From Desulfopila_A sp964446655 (lineage in GTDB: Bacteria > Desulfobacterota > Desulfobulbia > Desulfobulbales > Desulfocapsaceae), in contig CAYUPL010000051.1 in the NCBI GenBank assembly GCA_964446655.1, positions 1-23,027 on the forward strand: 23,027 bases of DNA. Direction: 5' to 3'. The notes under the pieces were generated by a model. The model ran no database searches, was not told where the DNA came from, and saw only the letters and a program-made list of their open reading frames with translations. This document shows positions 8,458-16,818 of the stretch, one piece after another. Position 1 is the stretch's first letter. Each line of letters starts with the position of its first letter. The position numbers and the translations under genes are program-made.

Positions 8458-8500
8458 CCTGTAAGTTACCATTATAAATAAACCGATTGGGTGTATCAAC

Positions 8501-10204
8501 ATGAAATCAAAGAAGAAAACAAATACCATCGACATAAAGGATTCTACGCCAACGCTGGTTATTATAATCCTCCTTGGCGTCTTTCTGACGGCTGGGGTAT
8601 TCTACTACTCCTTCCATGGACTGAGCAGCGGTCCACTGGATACTTACCGACCGGTTACCGAAACCGGCAGTTTTCAGGTTACTGTAGTGAATGATAAGGG
8701 AGAGCCCCTGCCTGAAGCCACCATTATCCATTCCACCCCGGGAGAAACGGCAACTACACATACAAGCGACCAGAATGGGAAAGTCTATCTTTCCGGAACC
8801 AAAGGTAAAAAGCAGACTCTTGAAATCGCCGGCGCAGCTTTCGAAAGAAAAATAGTATCCATGTACTGCTGTGAGGACGAATACATCTCTCTTGCAGCGA
8901 AAACAGAGGAGGAAATACTCCTGCGATTGCACGGTTCCAACACTGTTGGTGCTCAACTGGCGCCGGCTCTGGCCGAGGGATATCTGCAGAAACTCGGCGC
9001 CGAAAAAGTTACAACACAATCAACAGAAGAGGCCAATGAAGTCAGGGTAGAAGGCACTATAGAAAACAAACGTCTGGTTATCGCTATCGCCGCACACGGT
9101 TCTTCCACCGGCTTCAAATCACTTGCTGCCGGAGACTGCGACATCGCCATGTCCTCACGTAAAATCAAAGAAAAAGAAGTAGAGAATCTTAATCCCATGG
9201 GTGATATGACATCCATTGCCGGCGAGCACGTGCTGGCACTTGACGGCATTGCTGTTATCGTCCATCAGTCGAACCCTCTCAAAACCCTTACTGTTGCCCA
9301 GGCAGCTTCGATTTTCAACGGGGAGATACGCGATTGGAGCGCTATCGGCGCCCGAGAAGGAAAGATCAATGTCTACTCTCGAGATGACAAGTCGGGAACC
9401 TACGACACCTTCAAATCGCTGGTATTACGGAAATCGCAACTTGTCAGTGATGCCAAACGGTTTGAATCGAATGCAGATCTGTCGGATGAGGTCGCGGCAG
9501 ACGAGAACGGTATAGGCTTTACCAGTCTACCCAATATCAGAAATGCCAAACCGCTGGCTATATCCGATGGGGACATTGCCATTCTGCCGAATTTTTTCAC
9601 GGTTGCAACAGAAGATTACGGCCTTTCACGACGTCTGTATCTTTATACCCCAACTCATTCGAAAAACACCTACATTAAGGATTTTATAAGTTTTGCTCTC
9701 AACCAAGAGGGGCAAAAGATCGTCGAAACCAACAACCTGGTCGATTTGAATATTCGCAACTTCGTATCAAGAATTGCAGCAGACCAGAGCGTCCAGGATA
9801 AAAAAACCTTTGAGCAGTACAGAAAAGCAGTAGAGAATGCCAAGCGACTCTCTCTCAACTTCCGCTTCAAGCGAGACGGCTTTGAGCTGGACAATCGCGG
9901 TTATCGAGATCTTGATCGTATGGTCGACTATCTCAAGAGCTATATTGATCAGGATGTCCAGGTGGTTCTCATAGGTTTTACCGACAGCCTCGGCGACTAT
10001 GCTTATAATTACAACCTGGCTCTGAAGCGAGCCCGGAATGTTGCCGAGGAGTTTCAGGCAAGAGGCATCTCTTTCATCGATATCCTCAGTGCCGCCGAGG
10101 AGGTTCCGGTTGCCTCCAACGAAACTCCGGTCGGACAACAGAAAAACCGGCGAGTTGAGGTATGGCTCAAGACTTCCGCTGAAGGACATCTCTCGCTGAA
10201 TTAG
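8501..10204 (+). CDS. membrane-anchored PstS-like substrate-binding/OmpA fusion
   Basis: The 567-aa protein has an N-terminal membrane anchor (about 17-37) and a small beta-sandwich of carboxypeptidase-regulatory type (GSFQVTVVNDKGEPLPEATI, about 56-75). Next is a phosphate-binding-protein-like domain (about 140-420) with the typical RLHGSNTVG, DIAMSSRKIKEKE, GIAVIVHQSNPL and YSRDDKSGTYDTF segments. Last is an OmpA-like peptidoglycan-binding domain (about 453-557) with IGFTDSLG and LALKRARNV, the conserved Asp/Arg pair that holds diaminopimelate. It would be tethered to the inner membrane and grip the cell wall while sampling a periplasmic ligand. No pst permease genes are nearby, so transport is unlikely. 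Sensing together with the upstream GGDEF-EAL protein is my inference from the operon. Confidence 0.88.
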   Translation: MKSKKKTNTIDIKDSTPTLVIIILLGVFLTAGVFYYSFHGLSSGPLDTYRPVTETGSFQVTVVNDKGEPLPEATIIHSTPGETATTHTSDQNGKVYLSGTKGKKQTLEIAGAAFERKIVSMYCCEDEYISLAAKTEEEILLRLHGSNTVGAQLAPALAEGYLQKLGAEKVTTQSTEEANEVRVEGTIENKRLVIAIAAHGSSTGFKSLAAGDCDIAMSSRKIKEKEVENLNPMGDMTSIAGEHVLALDGIAVIVHQSNPLKTLTVAQAASIFNGEIRDWSAIGAREGKINVYSRDDKSGTYDTFKSLVLRKSQLVSDAKRFESNADLSDEVAADENGIGFTSLPNIRNAKPLAISDGDIAILPNFFTVATEDYGLSRRLYLYTPTHSKNTYIKDFISFALNQEGQKIVETNNLVDLNIRNFVSRIAADQSVQDKKTFEQYRKAVENAKRLSLNFRFKRDGFELDNRGYRDLDRMVDYLKSYIDQDVQVVLIGFTDSLGDYAYNYNLALKRARNVAEEFQARGISFIDILSAAEEVPVASNETPVGQQKNRRVEVWLKTSAEGHLSLN

Positions 10205-10413
10205 TCCGGCTCTGCCTGCACCAGTCCGGCAGGATCATGGACGAGGCATGAAAATTACCCCCTGTGCAGTCGGGTTGTGTCCGGTTGATCAGCAAACCAC
10301 TCATCACTGCGATGCCCCGCAACATCCTCGCCGGCCGCACCTGGCCTGCAAGACCAAACGATATCAAGACCGGAATCCCACCAACGAAGCATATAGACCA
10401 ATCTACCCAGGAC

Positions 10414-10452
10414 CGTAGGTTGGTGCTAAGCGCAGCGCAGCCCAACAACACT
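10414..10452. repeat. REP-like palindrome, copy 1
   Basis: The core GTTGGTGCT...AGCCCAAC forms a stem around AAGCGCAGCGC, followed by AACAACACT. It lies between the convergent PstS/OmpA and hipA genes, where it could act as a shared transcription barrier. It matches the copy at 12177 closely. Palindromes of the GTAGGTTGG...GCCCAAC type are dispersed in many bacterial genomes. Nothing else was seen in 10205-10481. Confidence 0.65.
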
Positions 10453-10481
10453 CTCCAACTACAATGAAGAAGCCCATTTTT

Positions 10482-11732
10482 TTACACCGGAGCATCAACA
10501 GAAAACAGGTGCTCAGCGGCAGAACATTCCTGTGCCGTTAATCCGATTTTTTTAGCTTCATATTTCCAATCTTTTACCACCCTGCAAACATCATCTATCA
10601 TCTTTTTTGCCGTAACCTTTTCCAGACGATAATATTCAGCCGTTGCAAGAACGACTTCCAGATCCGGTTGACGATTATAAAGATCAAGCGACAAAGCATG
10701 GTCCACTTTCTTAAAAGATGGGTTCATGTCAAAAGCCGGTGCCAGACGCCAACCACCCGGCAATCTTATAAAACCATGGTTACGTAGATGATCATCCCGA
10801 TTGGCTGTAACAACATTAAAAACGACTCGGAGAAAGAGTTCTTTTAAGTCTTCGGCAATGCTCTCCGGCTCTCCCCACGAAGCGATAAATTCGGCCAATT
10901 CTATATAACTGGCATCTTCGCTGTCAATATGTCCCAGCATGGTCATAGCGGAAGCAAAAAATCTGCGTTTAGTCTTTTGTCTGTCAAATCTTTTACTCAT
11001 GAATGTATGATATCCGTCACCGACTTGAACTATTTTCGTTTTCGGGACAACGATACCACTTTGCCGAGCCAGGTTCTGCAACAGCTTTTCCCATAAAGCC
11101 ACATCATAATCATCATCGGCGGCAGGAAATTTTGTTATCCAGAGGCTGCCATTCTCATCAACCAGATTAGCCTTTGGACGAGCACCGCCGAGAGAAGAAC
11201 CTGGGGCAACCAACACCTTAAGCCATTCTTTGAGTTTATCCGTGTCATCCTGTCGTTTTCGTGATAATTCGTAAGCAATCGCCTGGAGCTCTGTTATTTT
11301 TGTCACAGGTGGTGCTGCCAGTGCTTCTTTGGCCAGAAAGTCAGCCTCCCCGGGAGAGGTGAAACGTAAAGCACCCATGCGTGTAATATCCTGAACCCCC
11401 AGGAGGAACTCCCAGGAGCCCAGAGATCGTGGTATTCGCTCTTCTTCTTTTGCTGCAACCGCCTCGCGGCGCCGCATTAATCCCTGCCCCCATCGATCAG
11501 GGCATGAATCCATAAATATACCAAAGTTGGACCCCCCAGAAAAAAATTCACCTGCAAAAAGATCTAACTCCGGATCCAGAGGAAAGGAGCGGCTGTGCTG
11601 CAGCCAGGACTGTTCATAAGCGAAACGTATACTGCCCCGCTCACCACGGGACAAAGTGCCGATATGCTGAAGGGAGCCAAAGGCCGGATCATCGAGCCAG
11701 ACCCAAACCTGATCACTCTTTGGCTTGGTCAT
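10482..11732 (-). CDS. hipA: HipA-family serine/threonine kinase toxin
   Basis: The 416-aa protein matches the HipA family (E. coli HipA is 440 aa), kinases that phosphorylate targets such as glutamyl-tRNA synthetase to slow growth. Seen: the N-terminal HipA domain (SIRFAYEQSWLQHSRSFPLDP, about 34-54); the Gly-rich loop GSSLGGARPKA (about 178-188) with a following Lys in WITKFP; the catalytic loop NRDDHLRNHGF (about 311-321; Asp and Asn intact); and the metal-binding AFDMNPS (about 333-339). The toxin therefore looks active. ATG 11732 overlaps the end of hipB by 20 bases, so the two are co-translated. The frame is open upstream but runs inside hipB. The target cannot be told from sequence. 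Confidence 0.9.
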   Translation of the reverse strand: MTKPKSDQVWVWLDDPAFGSLQHIGTLSRGERGSIRFAYEQSWLQHSRSFPLDPELDLFAGEFFSGGSNFGIFMDSCPDRWGQGLMRRREAVAAKEEERIPRSLGSWEFLLGVQDITRMGALRFTSPGEADFLAKEALAAPPVTKITELQAIAYELSRKRQDDTDKLKEWLKVLVAPGSSLGGARPKANLVDENGSLWITKFPAADDDYDVALWEKLLQNLARQSGIVVPKTKIVQVGDGYHTFMSKRFDRQKTKRRFFASAMTMLGHIDSEDASYIELAEFIASWGEPESIAEDLKELFLRVVFNVVTANRDDHLRNHGFIRLPGGWRLAPAFDMNPSFKKVDHALSLDLYNRQPDLEVVLATAEYYRLEKVTAKKMIDDVCRVVKDWKYEAKKIGLTAQECSAAEHLFSVDAPV

Positions 11733-12063
11733 TGTGATTTCCTCTGCAAACCTTTTTGCGTGGTGCTCTTTTTCTCTGGGGTAAGGATTCGTCCTGCAGG
11801 CGACGGCCCAAAACATCTTCTCCTGCCAACAGCGACAAATCCTGCACAAATCCCAGCACTCTCAACACCTGCACATAGAAACCGAAAGCGACTGCCGGCT
11901 CACCATTCTCGATCTTGGTCAATGTTGGGCGTGAAATATCCGCTCTCAGACAAACCGTATCCATGGAAAAGCGACGACGAAGCCTGGCATCCTTGAGGCG
12001 TTGTCCCAAGGCTCTCATTTCTTTGGCTGAAGCAGGATATAAAGTAGTTTTTCTTTTGGTCAT
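11713..12063 (-). CDS. hipB: HipB-like XRE-family antitoxin
   Basis: This 116-aa DNA-binding antitoxin and autorepressor is partner to the downstream HipA-like kinase. An HTH of Cro/XRE type spans about 17-70 (LGQRLKDARLRRRFSMDTVCLRADISRPTLTKIENGEP). The C-terminal tail after about residue 90 is Arg/Lys-rich and longer than in E. coli HipB (88 aa). The ATG at 12063 has no clear Shine-Dalgarno sequence. The promoter and an 18-bp palindrome lie immediately upstream, as expected for autoregulation. The order antitoxin then toxin with a short overlap is the normal hipBA arrangement. Confidence 0.88.
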   Translation of the reverse strand: MTKRKTTLYPASAKEMRALGQRLKDARLRRRFSMDTVCLRADISRPTLTKIENGEPAVAFGFYVQVLRVLGFVQDLSLLAGEDVLGRRLQDESLPQRKRAPRKKVCRGNHNDQAKE

Positions 12064-12097
12064 AACGTAAACAAAAAATCACATAAACTCATATTTT

Positions 12098-12131
12098 TGT
12101 AAATTATAATTTACATTAGACAATATTTCAA
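12098..12131 (-). promoter_or_regulatory. hipBA promoter with overlapping palindromic operator
   Basis: On the minus strand a -35 TTGAAA (12131-12126) is followed by exactly 17 bases and a -10 TATAAT (12108-12103), a near-consensus sigma-70 promoter about 40 bases from the hipB start. A perfect 18-bp palindrome, TGTAAATTATAATTTACA (12098-12115), covers the -10, so a bound dimer would block RNA polymerase. HipB binding is inferred from position. Confidence 0.75.
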
Positions 12132-12176
12132 CGAGTTTTGGTAATTTCCGCCAAAACAGAAACATTTCCCCAGGGC

Positions 12177-12215
12177 CGTAGGGTGGCGCTAAGCGTAGCG
12201 CAGCCCAACAACACT
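12177..12215. repeat. REP-like palindrome, copy 2
   Basis: CGTAGGGTGGCGCT, then AAGCGTAGCGC, then AGCCCAACAACACT: nearly the same sequence as the copy at 10414. It lies seven bases downstream of the modC stop codon, between the modABC and hipBA operons, and could help end modABC transcripts. Confidence 0.65.
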
Positions 12216-12222
12216 TTCCTTC

Positions 12223-13287
12223 TCAACCGACATCATAGAGGCGCTGGAAGGCCGAGGCCTTGAACACGGCGATGAGTTCGCTTCCCGGGCGGATACCCAT
12301 TTCCTGCAGTGACTGGGGAACAATTTCGGCAATGAGCGTATTACCGGCGCAGTCGAGCTCGACACCGACCAGCCAGTCTGTCTCATAGGTATGGCGTACG
12401 ACACAGGGCAGCATATTCCGTGCGCTGGTCGCCTCGGGATGTTTTTTAAACAGCAGAATATCCCTGCTGTTCAGGGCGAACTGTCCCGGCCCGCAATTTT
12501 CCGATTTTAGCAGCATCAGCTCAATCCCGTTCCAGTTGTATTTCATGAGTTTGCCGAGATCGTCAGGCGTATCGAGCTGTAGCAGATTGGTATAGCCGCG
12601 GCCGCCGCTGCCGAGGCTGGTACGAGCCAGCTCTTCCGTGGCAAGCTGCCGGGCCACACGCCCCTGCTTCATGACAATGACTTCATCAGTCATCATGCGC
12701 ATTTCCTGCAGGCTGTGACTGATAAAAAGCATGGGGATGGCAAACTCCGCAAAGACCCGCTGCAGATGCGGTATGATCTGATATTTCAGCGTGCCGTCCA
12801 GGCCGGCCAGCGGTTCATCCAGCAGAATAAGATATGGGCAGGCCAGAATGGTTCTGCCCAGCGCCACCCGCTGCCGCTCCCCACCGGAGAGTTGAGTTAC
12901 GCGGCGGTCAAGGAGGGTATCCACCTGAAGGACCTGCAGCAATTGCTCCGGATCGATGGTTCTTTCCTGGAGCGATGTTCTTCTCATGCCGTAGAACAGG
13001 TTTTTTTCCACACTCATATGGGGAAAGAGATGGGCATGCTGAAAAACCACACCAACCCGCCTGGCTTCCGGCCGAAGGTTGATGCCTGCCTGAGAGTCAA
13101 AGAGCGTCAGGTCGTTGAGAGCAATATGCCCTTCATCAGGTTGCAGAAGACCGGCAAGCATATGCATCAATGTTGATTTACCGCTTCCCGATGGCCCGAA
13201 AACACCACATTTTTCCGCATTGAGGGAAAAATCAACCCGACACTCAAATTCAGCAAATCTTTTCCGTACATCAACCTTGAGAAACAC
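12223..13287 (-). CDS. modC: molybdate ABC transporter ATP-binding protein ModC
   Basis: The 354-aa ATPase energises molybdate (and tungstate) import at the inner membrane. Seen: Walker A GPSGSGKST (31-39), Q-loop VFQHAHLFPH (81-90), signature LSGGERQ (133-139), Walker B LILLDEP (153-159), H-loop His at about 191, and a C-terminal MOP/TOBE-like domain (about 290-350; LDCAGNTLIAEIVPQSL) that in this family binds oxyanion and regulates the pump. Length matches E. coli ModC (352). It starts at GTG 13287, with AAGGAG eight bases upstream lying inside the end of modB. Only three bases separate modB and modC, so they are translationally coupled. Confidence 0.93.
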   Translation of the reverse strand: MFLKVDVRKRFAEFECRVDFSLNAEKCGVFGPSGSGKSTLMHMLAGLLQPDEGHIALNDLTLFDSQAGINLRPEARRVGVVFQHAHLFPHMSVEKNLFYGMRRTSLQERTIDPEQLLQVLQVDTLLDRRVTQLSGGERQRVALGRTILACPYLILLDEPLAGLDGTLKYQIIPHLQRVFAEFAIPMLFISHSLQEMRMMTDEVIVMKQGRVARQLATEELARTSLGSGGRGYTNLLQLDTPDDLGKLMKYNWNGIELMLLKSENCGPGQFALNSRDILLFKKHPEATSARNMLPCVVRHTYETDWLVGVELDCAGNTLIAEIVPQSLQEMGIRPGSELIAVFKASAFQRLYDVG

Positions 13288-13290
13288 GTC

Positions 13291-13971
13291 TTATCTCCTT
13301 GCCAGGCTTCGATTTGCCGCTTCACCGATCAGCAATACGACAAAAGAGAGCACAATAGATACCAGGCAAAGCGATAATGCCATGCTGTCCCCGCCGGGAA
13401 TGCTGGTATATTGGTAAATGGCCAGTGGAATGGTCTGGGTCACGCCGGGAATATTGCCCGCCAGCACGATGGTCGCCCCGAACTCGCCGAGACTCCTGGC
13501 AAACATCAAGGTCATCCCGGCGAGAATGGCCCGGCTGCACAGCGGGATGGTTATGGTAAAGAGGGTGTCCCACCATTTTGCCCCGAGTGTCCTGGACGCC
13601 TGTAGATATTGGCGATCAATGCCCTCCAGGCCAATGCGGATCGAGCGGACCAGCAGAGGAAAACCAACCACCGCCGAAGCGATAACCGCGCCTCGCAAGG
13701 TAAAAATTATATCGATGCCATAGGAACTGAGGAACTGGCCAAGCCAGCCGTTCCGGCCAAAAAGCAGAAGCAGAAGATAACCGGTCACCACCGGCGGCAG
13801 AACAAGCGGCAGGTTGACAATCCCTTCCAGAACCGCCTTGCCGCGCACATCAGTCATTGCCAGCAGGTAGGCCACCGCAAATCCTATGGGCAGGGTAACG
13901 ATTGTTGCAGATACAGCAACCTGCACAGACAGGCTGATTGCCGTATAATCATCCGGGCTAAGGCTCAACAT
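13291..13971 (-). CDS. modB: molybdate ABC transporter permease ModB
   Basis: The 226-aa inner-membrane channel subunit has about five to six hydrophobic segments. It carries the permease EAA-type coupling loop (QYLQASRTLGAKWWDTLFTITIP, about 119-141) that contacts ModC. SLGEFGATIVLAGNIPGVTQTIPLAIY near the C-terminus is characteristic of ModB. Length matches E. coli ModB (229). ATG 13971 is preceded by AGGAGAAGAAT, a good ribosome binding site. It is the middle gene of modABC, 17 bases after modA. Confidence 0.94.
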   Translation of the reverse strand: MLSLSPDDYTAISLSVQVAVSATIVTLPIGFAVAYLLAMTDVRGKAVLEGIVNLPLVLPPVVTGYLLLLLFGRNGWLGQFLSSYGIDIIFTLRGAVIASAVVGFPLLVRSIRIGLEGIDRQYLQASRTLGAKWWDTLFTITIPLCSRAILAGMTLMFARSLGEFGATIVLAGNIPGVTQTIPLAIYQYTSIPGGDSMALSLCLVSIVLSFVVLLIGEAANRSLARR

Positions 13972-13988
13972 ATTCTTCTCCTGCTCTC

Positions 13989-14750
13989 TCAGGGGTTGGA
14001 CCGAGCCGGTTCAAAACCATATCGGGCCAAAATCGCCGTTGCCTCAAGGCTTTGTATATACTCATAAAAGGCTCCGGCCAAATAATTTTCTCCTCCTTTT
14101 GCGGTCAAGGCTATGGGGTAGGAAACCCGGTCATAATGGTCTTCAGGAACAACAAAGAGAATTTCCGCGTTTTTAGCAAGCAGCGCGTCGGTTTTATAGA
14201 CAAAGGCGCCGTCAACCTCGCCCCGGTCGGCATAGATCAAAGCCTGGCGTACATCCTTGGCCATGACCAGCTTTCGGGCCTGCTGCAGTGGAGCATATAT
14301 GCCGACATGTTCCATGGCCTGTCTGGCATACTGGCCGGCAGGCACGCTCTGCGGCGTGCCCAGGGCAATACGGTCAAGACCTGTGAGCCCTGCCATGGAC
14401 AGCTCCGCCGATCTTTTTATCCCGACAAACACCAGTTGATTATAGGCAAAAATACGAACGGTATCCGGGGCGATCAGCTGTTTTTCAAGCAGATATTGCA
14501 TCCACTTCGGATTGGCGGAAACAAAGATATCCGTCGGTGCTCCCTGTTCAATCTGCTTTGCCAGGCTTCCCGAAGAGGCAAAGTTGGACAGGAATGTAGC
14601 CTCGGCATGGTTCCGGGAAAAATCAGCAATCATTTCCTTGAAGGCATCGGTCATGCTCGCGGCAGCCGATAGATGAACGGTCTGCGCCTGAGCGGCGAGG
14701 ACGGAAAAGACCAGTAAAAACAAGCCAGTAAAAACAGATTTCAATCTCAT
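13989..14750 (-). CDS. modA: periplasmic molybdate-binding protein ModA
   Basis: The 253-aa solute receptor delivers molybdate to ModBC. A Sec signal peptide (MRLKSVFTGLFLLVFSVLA, cut near AQA-Q) precedes the mature protein. Family motifs: VHLSAAASMTDAF and the anion-binding FASSGSLAKQIEQGAPTDIFVSA, plus YADRGEVDGAFVYKTDA in the second lobe. The ligand-binding Ser residues are present. AAGGGAG lies at correct spacing before ATG 14750. It is first gene of the operon, with a 687-base gap upstream that contains a ModE-like site. Confidence 0.94.
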   Translation of the reverse strand: MRLKSVFTGLFLLVFSVLAAQAQTVHLSAAASMTDAFKEMIADFSRNHAEATFLSNFASSGSLAKQIEQGAPTDIFVSANPKWMQYLLEKQLIAPDTVRIFAYNQLVFVGIKRSAELSMAGLTGLDRIALGTPQSVPAGQYARQAMEHVGIYAPLQQARKLVMAKDVRQALIYADRGEVDGAFVYKTDALLAKNAEILFVVPEDHYDRVSYPIALTAKGGENYLAGAFYEYIQSLEATAILARYGFEPARSNP

Positions 14751-14845
14751 TATGACTCCCTTGTCTACGATTGATTATCCAATTACATATACATATGAAT
14801 CCCGGATCTCCCCCACCTGACCAGGACGAACCATCTTCTTCGGAT

Positions 14846-14862
14846 CGTAGGTTGGCGCTAGG
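14846..14862. repeat. REP-like palindrome, degenerate copy 3
   Basis: CGTAGGTTGGCGCTAGG matches the left half of the copies at 10414 and 12177; the right arm is lost (GGAGCATAGTTGCC instead). It is probably a decayed or truncated element. Confidence 0.45.
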
Positions 14863-14994
14863 AGCATAGTTGCCATTTTGTCAACTGACAAGTCCATTAT
14901 TTTATGGAGAATATTGTATGATTTCGACACTTTTCTCGCCATTGTTTCGTTCTTTACATCGGTGTTCCCAGAACGCAGCCATGATTGCCATTTT

Positions 14995-15017
14995 CGCTAT
15001 GTCATTTCGACATAACG
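14995..15017. promoter_or_regulatory. ModE-like operator candidate
   Basis: CGCTATGT, seven bases, then ACATAACG: half-sites complementary at all but one position. ModE sites in E. coli have CGTTATAT-type half-sites with a 6-8 base spacer, and the moaA site ends in ACATAACG as here. The centre lies about 255 bases upstream of modA, farther than a typical repressor site. No modE gene is in the window. Confidence 0.45.
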
Positions 15018-15437
15018 AATACCCAAAATGAGTATGCCTTGCAAAGCAAAATACCTGCCAGATCTAATGTTATCATTACGGACAAGGTGAAGGAAACAGG
15101 CAATTGACTGAAAACAACACAATTTCCGAACAATCAAAAGAGCGGCAAGCACAGAAAAACAAAATAAAGTCTTTTCGCGAGGAGTAAGACAGCAACTACT
15201 TTTTGAAGTAAGCTGCAATTATGTAGGAAAAAGACAAAATACCCCCATATTTGTCTGCTCAACTCCTGTCAGCCTAAAAGCAAGCCGGCCCGCACGTGAA
15301 CAATCGCAGGATACGCCTTTAAAACACAGCAACAAAACATTGCTTTGTAGCATATCATAAGGCAAGACAGGACAAAGGAAGACTGCTTTCCGGCCAACCA
15401 TTGCTTATGGTCCAATCGTTTCCGGAATCAGATATAA

Positions 15438-16787
15438 TTATTCGTTCTTGTCCGCAAGAGACTCATATTCTTCGGGATGGTATTTTTTCATGCATGACAT
15501 ACAGATAGTATGGCTGAAATCCACGCCTGAGTATTTGTGAAAATAGGATTCAATCTGTTCAAACAAACCCTCATCGTTGCGGATTTTTTTGCAATAGCAG
15601 CATATCGGCAAAATGCCCCGCAACACTTTAATTTCCGCGACTGCGCGCTGAAGCTCGGCTACAAGTTTTTCACGCTCTGCCGTAACTGTCTGACGTGTCT
15701 TGATCATTTTGCTGAAAGAGTCTGCCAGTTCGCCGATTTCATCATTGGAGGTTTTTTCTATGGTTGTCTGCAGCCCATCTTGTGAGATCTTCCTGGTAAC
15801 ATCCGTAAGGTAAACAATCGGCCTGGTGATGGCCCGGGCAAGGGTGTAGGCAATCACAACTGCGAGAAGAATCAAACCAATGGTCACAATCGCAATCAGA
15901 TTACGGGCCTGCCGTATGGTAGAGAAGGCCTCTGCTTCATCAATCTTAACGAGAATTGTCCAGTCGACAGATTCCAGATATTTACATACCGCCAGTATCT
16001 TCTGCCCACGATAGTCCTCCCCGGTAGAGACTGTATCACTTTGGAGGGCAAGTCCCGCCGAGAGGGGACAGTTACTGTCTTTTCGTGCTGTTTGCCGCCG
16101 CAAACCCGCTTCCGGGTCAAACCGTGTCGGAAAGAGATACTGGGCGTCGCCGGCTGCCGTCTACCGGGCAACTATTATCTCGCCGGTGCTACCCAAGCCG
16201 GTATAATCGCTGATTGAAGAGATGAAGTTCTCCACTTCGGATTCGATTATGATAATCCCCAGAAGCTCCTCGTTAAGAGACAAGGGCCCGGTCAGCAAAA
16301 TACGGAGATTGTCGTTTTCGTCCAGATACAAAGTGTCCGCCGAATGTTGCGACCGTGCACGATCAAGCAGGCCTGTATCAATGGGAATGGTATCGGCAAA
16401 ACCATGTTGAGCAGTGGAAGCCACGATATTGCCGGCTACGGAAAGGATATGGATATCACGAAAGCTCTTTATGGATGCTTTGGCATCGTCGAGGATTCGC
16501 TCCATCTTGACCCGATGCTGTCCATTGTCTTCATTTTTAAGATCATTTTCTAAACTGATACGCAGCTGGGTTCTGCTTGTGACTAGTTGCAAACGCTCCA
16601 GATTCTGTTCGATAATGCTGTCTAATCTCGCATGCTGCAGAGAGGCGATCGATTGCAGTTGGTTGTAAATTTGCCGCTGGAGACTGTTTTTCGCCGAGGT
16701 GAAGAAAATCACACCGGCAACCAAAAGCAGGGAAAGTGCACTGCAGAAGAGTGTGGCGAATATTTTCGTGCGGATTTTCATATGCAT
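15438..16787 (-). pseudogene. dCache-HAMP sensor with zinc-ribbon tail, split by in-frame TAG
   Basis: One continuous 449-codon frame carries a single stop, TAG at 16163-16161 (codon 209). Before it: TM1 (about 10-30) and most of a periplasmic double-Cache domain ending GSTGEIIVAR. After it, in the same frame: GDAQYLFPTRFDPEAGLRRQ, the rest of dCache (LESVDWTILVKID), TM2 (about 296-318), HAMP (ITRPIVYLTDVTRKI, about 319-372), a short coiled coil, then ILPICCYCKKIRNDEG with Cys pairs C396/C399 and C429/C432. That tail is recurrent at the end of Desulfobacterota signalling proteins; its function is unknown to me. No kinase, cyclase or chemotaxis output domain is present. The gene could be a fresh pseudogene or a base-call error. 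The downstream half has no start of its own beyond a TTG lacking a ribosome binding site. ATG 16787 is tentative; ATG 16781 is also possible. Confidence 0.85.
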
Positions 16788-16818
16788 CGCGCAGATCCCC
16801 TTGTGTCGCCATTACGTC

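Larger units (their letters stand above)
14751..15437. other. long intergenic region upstream of modA
   Basis: No convincing gene is seen here. It holds an imperfect AT-rich palindrome at 14782-14800 (ATTACATATACATATGAAT) about 32-50 bases before modA, a degenerate REP-like copy at 14846, and the ModE-like inverted repeat at 14995-15017. A 37-codon plus-strand frame at 14918-15031 has a GGAG ahead of it but no recognisable content. Confidence 0.6.

Noticed and set aside
14918..15031. 37-codon plus-strand frame with GGAG upstream, overlapping the ModE-like site
   Set aside because: Too short, no recognisable signal or domain. Left unannotated, though a leader peptide cannot be excluded.
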